From Nitriliruptoraceae bacterium (GTDB lineage: Bacteria > Actinomycetota > Nitriliruptoria > Nitriliruptorales > Nitriliruptoraceae): a stretch of DNA of 39,427 nt. Below, in pieces: positions 8,895 to 17,814 of the stretch. Location: assembly GCA_003558435.1 (NCBI GenBank), contig PWLR01000173.1, positions 1-39,427 on the forward strand, in the 5' to 3' direction. The translations under genes and the position numbers were made by a program. Numbering within the stretch: the stretch's first letter is position 1; each line of letters begins with the position of its first letter. The notes beneath the pieces were generated by a model. That model was given only the letters and a program-made list of their open reading frames with translations, was not told the origin of the DNA and ran no database searches.

Positions 8895-9803
8895 TCACAG
8901 CGTCCCATCGATCGCATCGGCGGTCACACCGGCGCCCCGATCTCCGAACAGCACCGAGTAGTGGTTGACGTCGTCCACCCGCTGGGCGCGCACGTGCGGC
9001 AACCGCGGCAGCGCGTCCTCGACCACCTCCGGTGGGAGCAGGCCGGGGGTCTGGTCGAGCAGCCCCCGCGGTGCCCACACCAGGATCGTCGGCGTACCGA
9101 TGCGTTCCACCGCCGAGCGCTCGCGTTCGTCCTGCAGCACGCTGGCGCCATCCGCGAGCACCGCCTGCTTGTTCACCGGCGAACGCCATCTGCCGCCGTC
9201 CTCGACGAGGTCGTAGCGCGCGTAGGCCTCCGCGACCTCGTTGAAGTAGGCCCCACCGAGCGCCGGGTGTTCGCGCCACATCGCGACGTAGTCCTCGGGT
9301 GAGGCGAAGCTCATGTCCAGCCGGTCCAACGCCGGTCCGATGACCGCTCGGACGATGGCCTCGATGGGCGTGTCGGCCGGGAGCTCGATGGTGATGGGAA
9401 GCGCCCCGTCGACCAGGATCAGCCGGCTGACCCGGTCGCCCGCGAGCTCGGCGGCGTTGGCCACGACGTAGGCGCCCATCGAGTGGCCGACCAGGATCGC
9501 GGGCGCCGCCTCCGAGACCTCGAGGTGATCGAGGACCGCCACCACGTCACGTGCATGCGCGCCCAGACCGAACGGGCCGGGCAGCGATGCCGACCCACCG
9601 CGCCCGCGATGATCGACCGCGTAGAGCGAGACATCGGCCTCGCGGTTGGACAGCTGCGCCGCGAGCGCACCGAACGACCGGTGGTTGGCCGTGATGCCGT
9701 GACAGGCGATCACCACCTGCGAGCCGGTCCCCCAGCGGGCCATGGTGAGCTCGCCTCCGACGACCGGAACGGTCTGCAGTTGCGGTTCGATCCAACCCAT
9801 CAT
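8895..9803 (-). CDS. Alpha/beta hydrolase
   Basis: A 302-residue alpha/beta-hydrolase fold enzyme. The oxyanion motif is CHGITANHRSF near residue 34, the nucleophile elbow GHSMG near 106, and the catalytic His is in DDVNHYSVLF near 280; the acid is probably in the segment before ILVWAPRG. DHRGRGGS near 65 is the usual turn after strand 4. Substrate cannot be called; esterase, amidase or C-C hydrolase are all possible. AGGAGG precedes two consecutive ATG codons; the second (9800) has the better seven-base spacing. It is in the same minus-strand series as the amidase and the acyl-CoA synthetase. Confidence 0.8.
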   Translation of the reverse strand: MMGWIEPQLQTVPVVGGELTMARWGTGSQVVIACHGITANHRSFGALAAQLSNREADVSLYAVDHRGRGGSASLPGPFGLGAHARDVVAVLDHLEVSEAAPAILVGHSMGAYVVANAAELAGDRVSRLILVDGALPITIELPADTPIEAIVRAVIGPALDRLDMSFASPEDYVAMWREHPALGGAYFNEVAEAYARYDLVEDGGRWRSPVNKQAVLADGASVLQDERERSAVERIGTPTILVWAPRGLLDQTPGLLPPEVVEDALPRLPHVRAQRVDDVNHYSVLFGDRGAGVTADAIDGTL

Positions 9804-9895
9804 CGGGCCTCCTGAGCGTCTTCACCATCCATCGGAACGGTGCATCGGACATCTCCACCGCGGGTCGAGCACGTCGACGATCCCTCGAGCTCGGC

Positions 9896-11551
9896 TCAGT
9901 CGAGCACGAGATCGAGCTGCGCGCGCATCCGCTTCTTGTCGAGCTTGCCGACGGAGGTCTTGGGGATCTCGGCCATCAGCTCGATCGCGTCGGGGAGCCA
10001 CCACTTCGCGACCCGGTCGAGGAGGAACTCGCGCACGTCCTCGAGGGTGGGGGGATCGGCCGGATCCGTGGCCACCAGCACCGCGACGGGCCGCTCGTCC
10101 CACCGCTTGGAGGGCACCGCCACGACCGCGGCGTCCGCGACCTTGGGATGTGCCAACAGGTGGCCCTCCAGTTCCACGGAACTGATCCATTCGCCGCCCG
10201 ACTTCACCAGGTCCTTGGCGCGGTCCACGATGCGGAAGTAGCCGTCGCGTTCCATGTAGGCCATGTCGCCGGTGCGTAGCCACCCGTCGTTGAACCGGTC
10301 GTCGGCCTCCACGCCGTAGTAGCCCGAGGCGATCCACGGCCCCCGCACCTCCAGCTCGCCGACCGCGACGCCGTCGGTCGGTAGCGAGCGGCCCTGGTCG
10401 TCGGTGACCCGGGCCTGCAGGCCGGCGAAGATGGTGCCGGTCCGCTCTCGCACGTCCAGCAGCTCGTCCGCGGACATCCCCGCGTGTCGCCGCCGCGGTC
10501 GGGATGCGCAGGCGAGCGGCCCCGTCTCGGTCATACCCCAGACCTGCAGGTAGTCGATGCCCAGCCCGTCGTAGGCCTCGATCAGTGCACGGGGCGAGGC
10601 CGACCCGCCGACGAACACCAGACGGAGCGCGTCGGCGTCCAGCTCCCCGGCCTGGAGCGCCGGGAGCAGGGATTTCCAGATGGTGGGCACCCCCGCGGAG
10701 ACGGTGACACGGTGATCGCCGATGACCCGTGCGAGGTTGGCCGGCGAGCTGTCGGCACCGTGGAACACCAGTTCCGCTCCGGTGAGGGGCGCCGCGTACG
10801 GCAGCGCCCACGCGAAGGCGTGGAACATCGGCACGACCGGGAACACCACGTCCCGTTCACCGAGCCCGATGTGATCGGTCATGCAGGTCGCGAACGAGTG
10901 CAGGGTCATGGCGCGGTGCGAGTACAGCACGCCCTTCGGGTCGCCCGTGGTGCCCGAGGTGTAGCAGAGCCCGAACGCCGCGTTCTCGTCGATCGGTGGC
11001 CGCTCCTCCAGCGGTTCGGCGGCCGCGATGAGCTCGTCGTGATCGAACGGTCCCGCGATGTCCGGCGTGCCGGTCAGGTCGGGAACCGCGCCCGGGACCT
11101 CGGCGGGCCGACCCATCCGCACGATGGTCCGGACCGTCTCGAGTCGCGGCGCGAACCCCACGACCTGATCCAGCAGGGCCGCGTCGGCGAACAGCACCGA
11201 ATCCCGTGCATGGTTGGCGATCCACACGATCTGTTCGTCGAACAGGCGCACGTTGATGGTGTGCAGCACGGCGCCGACCAGCGGCACCGCGTAGTACAGC
11301 TCGAAGTGTCGGATGGAGTTGTGCCCGAAGGTCGCGACCCGGTCCCCCGGCTGCACCCCGAGTTCCTCGGTGAGCACCCTGGCGAGCCGCAGGATCCGGT
11401 CGGCCACCTCGCCGTACGTGGTCTCGTACTCCTGGTCGATCAGGCGCCCGTCGGCGTAGACGGTACGGAAGCGCTCGAAGATCATCTCGAGGGTCAGTGG
11501 GGTGGGTTGCATCAAGCCGGGGAGCGTGGTCGTCGGTGTCATGGTGGTCAT
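9896..11551 (-). CDS. Acyl-CoA synthetase (AMP-binding, fatty-acid type)
   Basis: Activates a carboxylic acid to its CoA thioester through an acyl-adenylate. The 551-residue ANL-family protein has the P-loop-like YTSGTTGDPKG at residues 197-207, the aromatic-acid/fatty-acid motif WGMTETG near 345, GELEVRGPW and GWLRTGDMA near 430, and the C-terminal catalytic lysine in PKTSVGKLDKK. It resembles medium/long-chain fatty acyl-CoA ligases; the substrate is not known. Its ATG overlaps the PucR stop by four bases, with GGAGG nine bases upstream, so it is translated with the regulator. The pairing suggests the regulator responds to the acid or its CoA ester. Confidence 0.88.
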   Translation of the reverse strand: MTTMTPTTTLPGLMQPTPLTLEMIFERFRTVYADGRLIDQEYETTYGEVADRILRLARVLTEELGVQPGDRVATFGHNSIRHFELYYAVPLVGAVLHTINVRLFDEQIVWIANHARDSVLFADAALLDQVVGFAPRLETVRTIVRMGRPAEVPGAVPDLTGTPDIAGPFDHDELIAAAEPLEERPPIDENAAFGLCYTSGTTGDPKGVLYSHRAMTLHSFATCMTDHIGLGERDVVFPVVPMFHAFAWALPYAAPLTGAELVFHGADSSPANLARVIGDHRVTVSAGVPTIWKSLLPALQAGELDADALRLVFVGGSASPRALIEAYDGLGIDYLQVWGMTETGPLACASRPRRRHAGMSADELLDVRERTGTIFAGLQARVTDDQGRSLPTDGVAVGELEVRGPWIASGYYGVEADDRFNDGWLRTGDMAYMERDGYFRIVDRAKDLVKSGGEWISSVELEGHLLAHPKVADAAVVAVPSKRWDERPVAVLVATDPADPPTLEDVREFLLDRVAKWWLPDAIELMAEIPKTSVGKLDKKRMRAQLDLVLD

Positions 11552-12714
11552 CGGGCGGTGCCTCCTCGTGCGGCCAGAGCGAGCACCAGCAGCGTGGCGT
11601 CAGTGGGTATCCGGGCGTCCAGCCCGGTCAGCTCACGCACCCGACGGAGTCGGTACGCGACGGTGTTGGCATGGACCATCTCGTGCGCCGCGGTCTCCGG
11701 GACCGACCCGCACCCGAGGTAGGTGCGCAGGGTCGTCACGAAGATCCGGTCGGGGTCCTGGGCGATCAGCGGGTCGAGGACCTGGGCGGCCAGGTCGCGC
11801 GACACCCGTTCGGATCCGGCCAGGAGCTGCTCGAGCAGCAGATCGTCCGGCCCGAACACCCCGTCGGTGTGACCCGCGCGATCGGCCGCGACCAGGACGG
11901 CCTCCACGTGACGTACCTCGGCGGCCAGCTCCGGACCCGGGGTGACCGCACGACCGAAGGTGGCCAGTTTCGCCTGCGCGGTCTTGGCCAGTCGGTGCGG
12001 TACCGCCACCCCGTCGGACAACAGGGCCAGGACCTTGTCGCCGCGACGTCCCGCGAGGGTCCCCGGCGCGGCTTGCTGCAGCAGCAGATCGATGCGGACC
12101 ATCACGTCGGGTCCCGACAGCAGCACGGGGCGGTAGGCCGGGGCGAGCTGGATCGAGAACCGGGCGGCGACCGCGGCCACCTCACCCCAGTCGCCCGCTT
12201 CGAGCAGAGCATCCACGATCGCGGAACGGCGGGCATCCAGGCGTCGGAGATGTTCGTGCGACGCGGTCAGGTAGCCCTCCGCGAACGAGGACGACGCCCG
12301 GTCCATGTAGTCGATCCATCCCGCGGCGAGCTCCGCGAGCGCGCCTTCCTGGCCGGGTTCGATGGCGTCGACCACGGCCTTCCAGGTCTCACGCCCGGCC
12401 AGACGGAACGCGTGCAACGACGAGTCGAGGGAGATGCCCATCTCCAGCCGGCGCCGCCCTGCGCGGGACAGGTCCGACAGGTCGACCTCGACGTCGCTGC
12501 GCCCGGTGCTGAGCGGGCCGAAGTACTCCTCGATGAACCGGCGCGAGGTCCGTAGGACCTCCTGTTCGAGCTGGTCGGGGTCGATCCGGGCGTACTCGGC
12601 GATCTCGGCCTGATAGGTCCTGCCCATCTCCGGCAGCAGGTCCTCGACCGCTGCGAGCACCCGCCCGGCGATGGCGCGCCGGGCGGCCTCGCCCGCCGGC
12701 CCCTCCGGGGTCAC
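11548..12714 (-). CDS. PucR-family transcriptional regulator
   Basis: A 388-residue DNA-binding regulator. The C-terminal 60 residues are a PucR helix-turn-helix (LRTYLGCGSVPETAAHEM then ANTVAYRLRRVRELTG), preceded by a GGDEF-like CdaR region. The N-terminal half is helical with LEMGISLDSSLHAFRLAGRE, similar to RsbRD-like sensor regions in actinobacterial PucR proteins. The start is a GTG that shares GTGA with the stop of livM, and its own stop overlaps the acyl-CoA synthetase start. Being embedded in the transporter operon it most likely regulates this operon, sensing an amide, an acid or nitrogen state. Confidence 0.85.
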   Translation of the reverse strand: MTPEGPAGEAARRAIAGRVLAAVEDLLPEMGRTYQAEIAEYARIDPDQLEQEVLRTSRRFIEEYFGPLSTGRSDVEVDLSDLSRAGRRRLEMGISLDSSLHAFRLAGRETWKAVVDAIEPGQEGALAELAAGWIDYMDRASSSFAEGYLTASHEHLRRLDARRSAIVDALLEAGDWGEVAAVAARFSIQLAPAYRPVLLSGPDVMVRIDLLLQQAAPGTLAGRRGDKVLALLSDGVAVPHRLAKTAQAKLATFGRAVTPGPELAAEVRHVEAVLVAADRAGHTDGVFGPDDLLLEQLLAGSERVSRDLAAQVLDPLIAQDPDRIFVTTLRTYLGCGSVPETAAHEMVHANTVAYRLRRVRELTGLDARIPTDATLLVLALAARGGTAR

Positions 12715-13802
12715 CGTTCACCCCGCTTGAGCCCCAGACGTTCGGGCAGGCTCGCCAGGCCGCCCGGCGCGAACATCACCAGCACGACGAACAGCGTCCC
12801 GAGGATGAACAGCGGCTCGGTGAGCGGCCCTTCGAGCCAATCCGGCAGCGGCTCGAAGACCCCGGAGCGGGCGATCCCCGGCAGTCGCAGCTGCAGGTAG
12901 CCGAAGACGAGCCCACCGAGCGCCGCCCCCCACAACCGGCCCAGCCCGCCGAGCACCACCATGATGATCAGGTTCAGCGTGAAGACCGAGCTTGCGGCAC
13001 CGGGTGTGGCGCCCCGCACCAGCAGCAGGTAGACCGCGCCGCCGCCGGCAGCGAGCACCGCGGACAACCCGAACGACAGCAGCTTGAAGCGGAACGGCAC
13101 GAGACCGAGCAGTTCGACCCGGTCCTCGTTCTCACGGATCGCCTGCCAGACCCTGCCGGCTCGGCTCGCGACCGCCTGCCGGCAGATCGCGAAGGTGAGC
13201 AGCGCGAACCCCAGTGCCAGCCAGTAGACCCAGCGGGTGTTGACCACACCGGTGAACAGGTCGGGCACGTAGCTCGTGTCGAGCGAGAGCCCTTCCTCGC
13301 CGCCCGAGATGCGAGCGGGGTCGGCTTCGACGAACACGTGGAACGCCTCCGCGAACGCGAGCGTGACCATCGCGAACGCCACGCCTCGGACCCGTAGTGC
13401 GACCGACCCGAACACCAGCGCCACCACGAGCGTGAAGACCAGCGCGAGCACGACCGCAGGCACGTAGGACAGCTCGAACAGGCGCATGCCGAGGTTGGTC
13501 CCGTACAGCCCGAGCGCGAAGTAGAACGCGTGTCCCAGCGAGAGCAGGCCGGTGTAGCCGAGCAGGAGGTCATAGCTCATCGCGACGCCGGCGAACACGA
13601 GCCCGACCGCCAGGATCTGTAGCGTCCCGGGCGAGGACATCGGACCGGTGAACACCCCGGGGATCGTCGCATCGATGAACGGTACGGCGGCCAGCAGCAG
13701 TCCCAGGGCGCCGACGACGTAGGGCACGGTCCGGCTGCGGCGTGGCGCCGGGATGGCGGCAGAGGTCGATACCTCCGCGTTCGATCGGGTCATCTGGCTC
13801 AT
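12711..13802 (-). CDS. livM: ABC transporter permease, LivM type
   Basis: A 363-residue membrane component of a branched-chain-amino-acid/amide/urea ABC importer. After a short polar N-terminus (MSQMTRSNAEVSTS) come about ten hydrophobic segments; SLGHAFYFALGLYGTNL and the EAA-like region QAIRENEDRVELLGLVPFRFK, the contact site for the ATPase, are typical of LivM. I start at ATG 13802, which shares ATGA with the livH stop. The open frame continues far upstream on this strand, antisense-free but inside livH, and this extension is not real. Its stop overlaps the pucR start. Confidence 0.9.
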   Translation of the reverse strand: MSQMTRSNAEVSTSAAIPAPRRSRTVPYVVGALGLLLAAVPFIDATIPGVFTGPMSSPGTLQILAVGLVFAGVAMSYDLLLGYTGLLSLGHAFYFALGLYGTNLGMRLFELSYVPAVVLALVFTLVVALVFGSVALRVRGVAFAMVTLAFAEAFHVFVEADPARISGGEEGLSLDTSYVPDLFTGVVNTRWVYWLALGFALLTFAICRQAVASRAGRVWQAIRENEDRVELLGLVPFRFKLLSFGLSAVLAAGGGAVYLLLVRGATPGAASSVFTLNLIIMVVLGGLGRLWGAALGGLVFGYLQLRLPGIARSGVFEPLPDWLEGPLTEPLFILGTLFVVLVMFAPGGLASLPERLGLKRGER

Positions 13803-14692
13803 CGTGCGACCTCTCCGAGCAGTCCCTGCGGTCGCAACAACAGCGTCGCGGCGAGCAGGACCACCACCGTCAGATCGCCGACGCCGGCGCCGGCATAGAA
13901 GTTCACGAACTGTTGGGTCAGCCCGACGATCACGGCCGACAGGGCCGTGCCCTCGACACTGCCGAGCCCTCCGATGACCACCACGATGAACGCGAAGATC
14001 AGCACGTTGAGCCCGAACTCCGGGGTGATCCCGGCGAAGAAGACCCCGCCGAGGACCCCACCGACCGCCGCCAGCAACCCGCCGATCGCGAAGACCAGCG
14101 TGAAGCTCTTGGCGACGTCGATGCCCATCGCCTGGACCATGTCGCGGTTCTCCACCCCGGCGCGGATGATCAGGCCATGACGGGTGCGTCGCAGGAAGGT
14201 CAGTAGAGCGATCAGCAACACCACCGAGACCAACAGGATCAGCAGCCGGCTCACGGGGATGCGGGCGCCGGCGATGACCACCACCTGCCGGAAGAGCTCC
14301 GGTACCGGGAAGGTGCGCGGGTCGTAGCTGAACCAGCCACCGATCAGCGCGACCCCCGCCAGGCTGAGCCCGAGGGTGATGAGGATCTGGGTGACGTGGT
14401 CGCCGTAGAAACGGCGCACGAAGAAGCGCTCCGTGGCCCACCCCACCGCGAGACCCATGGCGGCAGCCACCACCAGCGCGACCGCGAAGCGCAGCCCCAG
14501 TGACCCGATGAAGCCGAAGCGCGTCATCACCCACCAGGTGGCGTAGCTGCCGACGGTGAAGAACAGCCCGTGGGCGAGGTTCAGCACGTCCATCAGCCCG
14601 AAGATCAGCGACAGGCCGCTGGCGATGAGGAAGTAGACGCCGGCGAGGCCGAGGCCGGTCACCGAGAGCAGTACGAACACCTGCAGGCTCAT
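13799..14692 (-). CDS. livH: ABC transporter permease, LivH type
   Basis: A 297-residue permease partner of LivM. GVYFLIASGLSLIFGLMDVL (residues about 18-37), NLAHGLFFTVGSYATWW and the cytoplasmic coupling segment LIIRAGVENRDMVQAMGID are LivH signatures; GGLGSVEGTALSAVIVG lies near the C-terminus. Both ends overlap neighbours by the four-base ATGA type: the start with livF's stop and the stop with livM's start. The gene order G-F-H-M downstream of the binding-protein gene is a variant of the more common H-M-G-F order. Confidence 0.92.
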   Translation of the reverse strand: MSLQVFVLLSVTGLGLAGVYFLIASGLSLIFGLMDVLNLAHGLFFTVGSYATWWVMTRFGFIGSLGLRFAVALVVAAAMGLAVGWATERFFVRRFYGDHVTQILITLGLSLAGVALIGGWFSYDPRTFPVPELFRQVVVIAGARIPVSRLLILLVSVVLLIALLTFLRRTRHGLIIRAGVENRDMVQAMGIDVAKSFTLVFAIGGLLAAVGGVLGGVFFAGITPEFGLNVLIFAFIVVVIGGLGSVEGTALSAVIVGLTQQFVNFYAGAGVGDLTVVVLLAATLLLRPQGLLGEVAR

Positions 14693-15438
14693 GGTGCGTC
14701 CCTCCGGGCTCGGCCCACGCCGAGCAACGAACGCTTGCGGTCGTCGTCGGACTGCAGCTCCGCCATCGAACCGCGCCAGGCGACCTGCCCCTCGTCCAGC
14801 ACGATGGCATCTGTGGCCAGTTCCTCGGCGACCCGGAGGTTCTGCTCGACCAGCAGCACGGTCGCGTCCGCGGTCGCGGCGCGTAGGGCGGCGATGACCT
14901 CGGTGATGATGATGGGTGCGAGACCCTTGGTCGGCTCGTCGATCAGCAACAGCTTCGCGGGGTGCAGCAGCGCCCGACCGAGCGCGAGCATCTGCTGTTG
15001 TCCGCCCGAGAGCGAACCCGCCTTCTGCGCCGAACGCTTGTCGAGTTCGGGGAATATCTCCAGCACCATCGGCAACCGCTCGGCGGCTCCCGGCCAGTGC
15101 AGGGCGAGACGGAGGTTCTCTTCCACGCTCAACTGCGCGAACACCTCGCGGTCCTCGGGGACGTAGGCGATGCCGCGCTGGACGCGTTGATGGGTCGGCA
15201 GATCACCGAGCGGGACCCCGTCGAAGTCCACCCGCCCGGTCGAGGGCAGCAGCCCGAGCAGGGCCAGCAGCGTGGTGGTCTTGCCCACGCCGTTGCGTCC
15301 GAGCAGCGCGGTGACCCGGTTGGGTGCCACCTCGAAGCCGACGTCGTGCAGGATGTGGGCCTCACCACGGTGCACATCCATCCCCTGCACCGTCAGGACC
15401 GGTTCCGGCGTCGGATCGCCGAGCGAGAGCTCACTCAT
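14689..15438 (-). CDS. livF: ABC transporter ATP-binding protein, LivF type
   Basis: A 249-residue ATPase that powers the importer. Walker A is LLGRNGVGKTTTL near residue 45, the Q-loop region is YVPEDREVF, the ABC signature is SLSGGQQQMLALGRAL and Walker B is LLLIDEPTKGLAP followed by LLVEQNL for the switch region. The EPTKGL variant and the PEDREVF region are LivF-like rather than LivG-like. I start at ATG 15438 (MSELSLGD), which shares ATGA with the livG stop; the frame extends further upstream only within livG. Confidence 0.93.
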   Translation of the reverse strand: MSELSLGDPTPEPVLTVQGMDVHRGEAHILHDVGFEVAPNRVTALLGRNGVGKTTTLLALLGLLPSTGRVDFDGVPLGDLPTHQRVQRGIAYVPEDREVFAQLSVEENLRLALHWPGAAERLPMVLEIFPELDKRSAQKAGSLSGGQQQMLALGRALLHPAKLLLIDEPTKGLAPIIITEVIAALRAATADATVLLVEQNLRVAEELATDAIVLDEGQVAWRGSMAELQSDDDRKRSLLGVGRARRDAP

Positions 15439-16217
15439 GCGGTCTCCCCCAGGTAGGCGGACTGCACGGTCGCATCCGCCATCACCTCGTCGGGCGAGCC
15501 GACCGTCAACAACCGCCCGTTGTGCAGCACCGCGATCCGGTCCGAGACGTCCACGACCAGCTCCATGCGGTGCTCCACCATGACCACGGCTCGGCCCCGT
15601 GCGTGGATGTCGCGGATCACCTCCACCAGGGGGTCGACCTCCTCGACACTGACCCCGGCCGTCGGCTCGTCGAGCAGCAACACGTCGGGGCGTGAACACA
15701 GCAGCAGCGCGATCTCGAGCTTGCGCTTGTCCCCGTGCGACAGGTCCGCAACGGGGTCGGTGGCCCGTTCGGCGAGCCCGACCTCCTGCAACGCCTGCAC
15801 ACCGGCCTGGGTGGCGTCGTCACCCCAGCGCGGACGAGCGATCAGCGACAAGCTGCCCCCGCGGGCGGCCTGAGCCGCCAACCGGGCGTTCTCGATCACC
15901 GTCAGCCCCGGGAACAGGCTGGAGGTCTGGAAGGTTCGCCCGAGCCCGCGCCGCACCCGGGCGGAGGGGCGCAGCCGCGTGATGTCGTGCCCGGCGAGTT
16001 CGACGCTGCCCGACCGGGCGACGTTCACCCCCGAGATGACGTTCAACAGGCTGGTCTTGCCCGCCCCGTTCGGTCCGATGATGGACAGGAACTCGCCCTG
16101 ATGCACCTCCAGGGTGATGTCCGACAGGATCGTGAAGCCGCCGACCCCCCAGGTCAGCGAGGCGATCGCCAGGATCGGCTCCCCGGTGTCTCCGCTCGCG
16201 TTGCTCACCTCGGTCAC
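15435..16217 (-). CDS. livG: ABC transporter ATP-binding protein, LivG type
   Basis: A 260-residue ATPase partner of LivF. Walker A is IIGPNGAGKTSLLN, the Q-loop is GRTFQTSSLFPGLTV with the LivG-type extended insert after it, the signature is DLSHGDKRKLEIA and Walker B is VLLLDEPTAGVS, followed by VMVEHRM. GTG 16217 has GAGGAGGGAG just upstream, which decides the start; a frame beginning at 16280 would include the hairpin that separates this gene from the binding-protein gene. It is the second gene of the transporter operon. Confidence 0.93.
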   Translation of the reverse strand: MTEVSNASGDTGEPILAIASLTWGVGGFTILSDITLEVHQGEFLSIIGPNGAGKTSLLNVISGVNVARSGSVELAGHDITRLRPSARVRRGLGRTFQTSSLFPGLTVIENARLAAQAARGGSLSLIARPRWGDDATQAGVQALQEVGLAERATDPVADLSHGDKRKLEIALLLCSRPDVLLLDEPTAGVSVEEVDPLVEVIRDIHARGRAVVMVEHRMELVVDVSDRIAVLHNGRLLTVGSPDEVMADATVQSAYLGETA

Positions 16218-16247
16218 GTCAGCTCCCTCCTCGGTTCTCCGTGGGCC

Positions 16248-16280
16248 GTGCCCACCCGGCGATCGTCGCCGGGTGGGCAC
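16248..16280 (-). terminator. 15-bp perfect hairpin between the binding-protein gene and livG
   Basis: GTGCCCACCCGGCGA (16248-16262) and its exact reverse complement (16266-16280) are separated by three bases. The hairpin starts 17 bases after the livK stop and ends 30 bases before the livG start. No run of T follows on the minus strand, so it is more likely a 3'-end-stabilising stem or partial attenuator that keeps binding-protein mRNA abundant relative to the downstream genes than a full terminator. Confidence 0.7.
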
Positions 16281-16297
16281 CCGGTCCGTGAGGGCCG

Positions 16298-17590
16298 CTA
16301 GCCGGCCTCGGGCGGCGCGGTGGCCTCCGGGTCCAGCGTCTCGAGGGTCTCGACCTCGATGTTGGTGGGGTCGTCGTCGATGTTGAGCATCGACGCGGTG
16401 AACATCGGCTGGATCAGCGCGTGGTCACCGGCACGGATGGTCGTGGTGCCCTTCGGGCCCTCGAACTCCCAGCCCTCCAGGGCCGCGATCATCCCGTCCA
16501 CGTCGTCCGGACCGGCTTCGGTCAGCGCCCGCACGATCATCTGTGCGGCGACGAACCCGTCGGGGGTGAACAGGTCGGTCTGGTCCGCGCCGACGGCTTC
16601 GACCATGGAGTCGTTGATCTCGTTGTCGGGGGCGGTCGAGTAGTAGTGGCTCAGGAACTGGATGTCGGGCCCGGCCGAGCCGTACAGCGGCCAGGTCGCG
16701 ATGTCACCCAACCCGGTGGTCACCGGGAAGTTCTCGAACACGCCCTGCTGCCCCATGGACTCCCACATGGCGGGAGCGGTGTCGCCGGCCCAGGCCACGA
16801 ACACCAGGTCCGGATCGATGTCGGACACCTGCTGCACGAACGGGGTGAACTCGGTCGCGGAGATCGGGACCTCGACGGGCTCGATCGTGGCGCCCTGTTC
16901 GCCGAGCACGGCCTCGAGCGCGCCGATGTTGGCCGCCCCGAACTCCGAGTCCTGGACGAACGCGACGACGGTCGAACCGTCGATGTCCTCGACCAGGCTC
17001 GCCGCGGCGGCGACGTCCTGGTAGCTCTGCCGGCCGGAGCGGAAGGTGTAGTCGTTGATCCCGGTCACCGCGTCGGTCGCGGCGGGGCCGGAGATGAACA
17101 GCACCTGGTTCTCCTCGGCGAACGGTGCCATCTGCACCGCGACCCCCGACGAGACCGAGCCCGCGAGGATCGTGATGCCCTGACCGACGAGATCGACACC
17201 GGCCGAGATGGCCTGATCGGGCTCACCGCCGTCGTCGACGATCTCGAACTCGATCGGACGACCGTCGACCGCGCCGCTGCCATCCGTGGCGTGGTCGAGA
17301 CCGGCCTCGAGCCCATCGAGGTAGGCGTTGCCGTAGGCGCCCAGGAAGCCGGACGTCGAGGTGATGATCCCGACCCGGATCGGCTCGCCGTCGGCGGCCG
17401 GTTCGTCCGCATCGGCGGCGTCGGCGTCGGCGTCCGGCTCGTCGTCGGCCGGCTCGTCGTCGGCCGGCTCGTCGGCGTCGGCATCGGTGGTGGTGTCGGT
17501 CGCGGTGTCGTCGGTGTCGCCGCATGCGGTGAGCAGCAACGATGCGGCAGCGACGGCGGCCAGGACCGTACGGATGCGTACGTGCACCAT
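16298..17590 (-). CDS. livK: ABC transporter substrate-binding lipoprotein, LivK/amide type
   Basis: A 430-residue extracytoplasmic binding protein of the Peripla_BP_6 family that captures the substrate for LivHMGF. The signal peptide ends in the lipobox LLLTAC with the lipidated Cys at residue 23. Next is a roughly 45-residue acidic linker with repeats of ADDEP, probably a flexible tether to the membrane. The binding domain begins PIRVGIITSTSGFLGAYG near residue 70. Substrate could be an amide, urea, amino acid or acid; the amidase downstream favours an amide. ATG 17590 has GGGAGGAG upstream, and TAGGGT (17645-17650, minus strand) is a possible -10. Confidence 0.9.
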   Translation of the reverse strand: MVHVRIRTVLAAVAAASLLLTACGDTDDTATDTTTDADADEPADDEPADDEPDADADAADADEPAADGEPIRVGIITSTSGFLGAYGNAYLDGLEAGLDHATDGSGAVDGRPIEFEIVDDGGEPDQAISAGVDLVGQGITILAGSVSSGVAVQMAPFAEENQVLFISGPAATDAVTGINDYTFRSGRQSYQDVAAAASLVEDIDGSTVVAFVQDSEFGAANIGALEAVLGEQGATIEPVEVPISATEFTPFVQQVSDIDPDLVFVAWAGDTAPAMWESMGQQGVFENFPVTTGLGDIATWPLYGSAGPDIQFLSHYYSTAPDNEINDSMVEAVGADQTDLFTPDGFVAAQMIVRALTEAGPDDVDGMIAALEGWEFEGPKGTTTIRAGDHALIQPMFTASMLNIDDDPTNIEVETLETLDPEATAPPEAG

Positions 17591-17790
17591 GATGGTCTCC
17601 TCCCAGTTGAGGCGCCTGGCTCTCCTACCGAGACGCTCGGCCCAACCCTACGTTGTTCAGCGCACAATGCGTCCCCTTAGATCGTGGTCGTAAACGACGA
17701 CATACGCATCCACCTGTTGTCGAAGTCACAAGCAAGGCACGCCCTTGCCGAGGAAGGCCCTTGTCGGGAAGCCGATGGTGGGATCCGAAC

Positions 17791-17814
17791 CGGAGCTCAC
17801 GGAGCTCACGGAGC
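17791..17814. repeat. 9-bp tandem repeat at the CPBP protease stop codon
   Basis: On the minus strand GCTCCGTGA is repeated twice, followed by a partial third copy GCTCCG. The first TGA (17806-17808) is the stop of the CPBP gene, and the second is in the same frame, giving tandem stops. Confidence 0.85.

Noticed and set aside
12711-14810. A 699-residue frame that would fuse livM to upstream text
   Set aside because: The first 330 residues are an out-of-frame reading of livH. LivM begins at ATG 13802 with an ATGA overlap.
17687-17698. Small palindrome GTCGT-AA-ACGAC upstream of livK, considered as a PucR operator
   Set aside because: Five-base arms are too short to separate from chance, and no second copy was seen.
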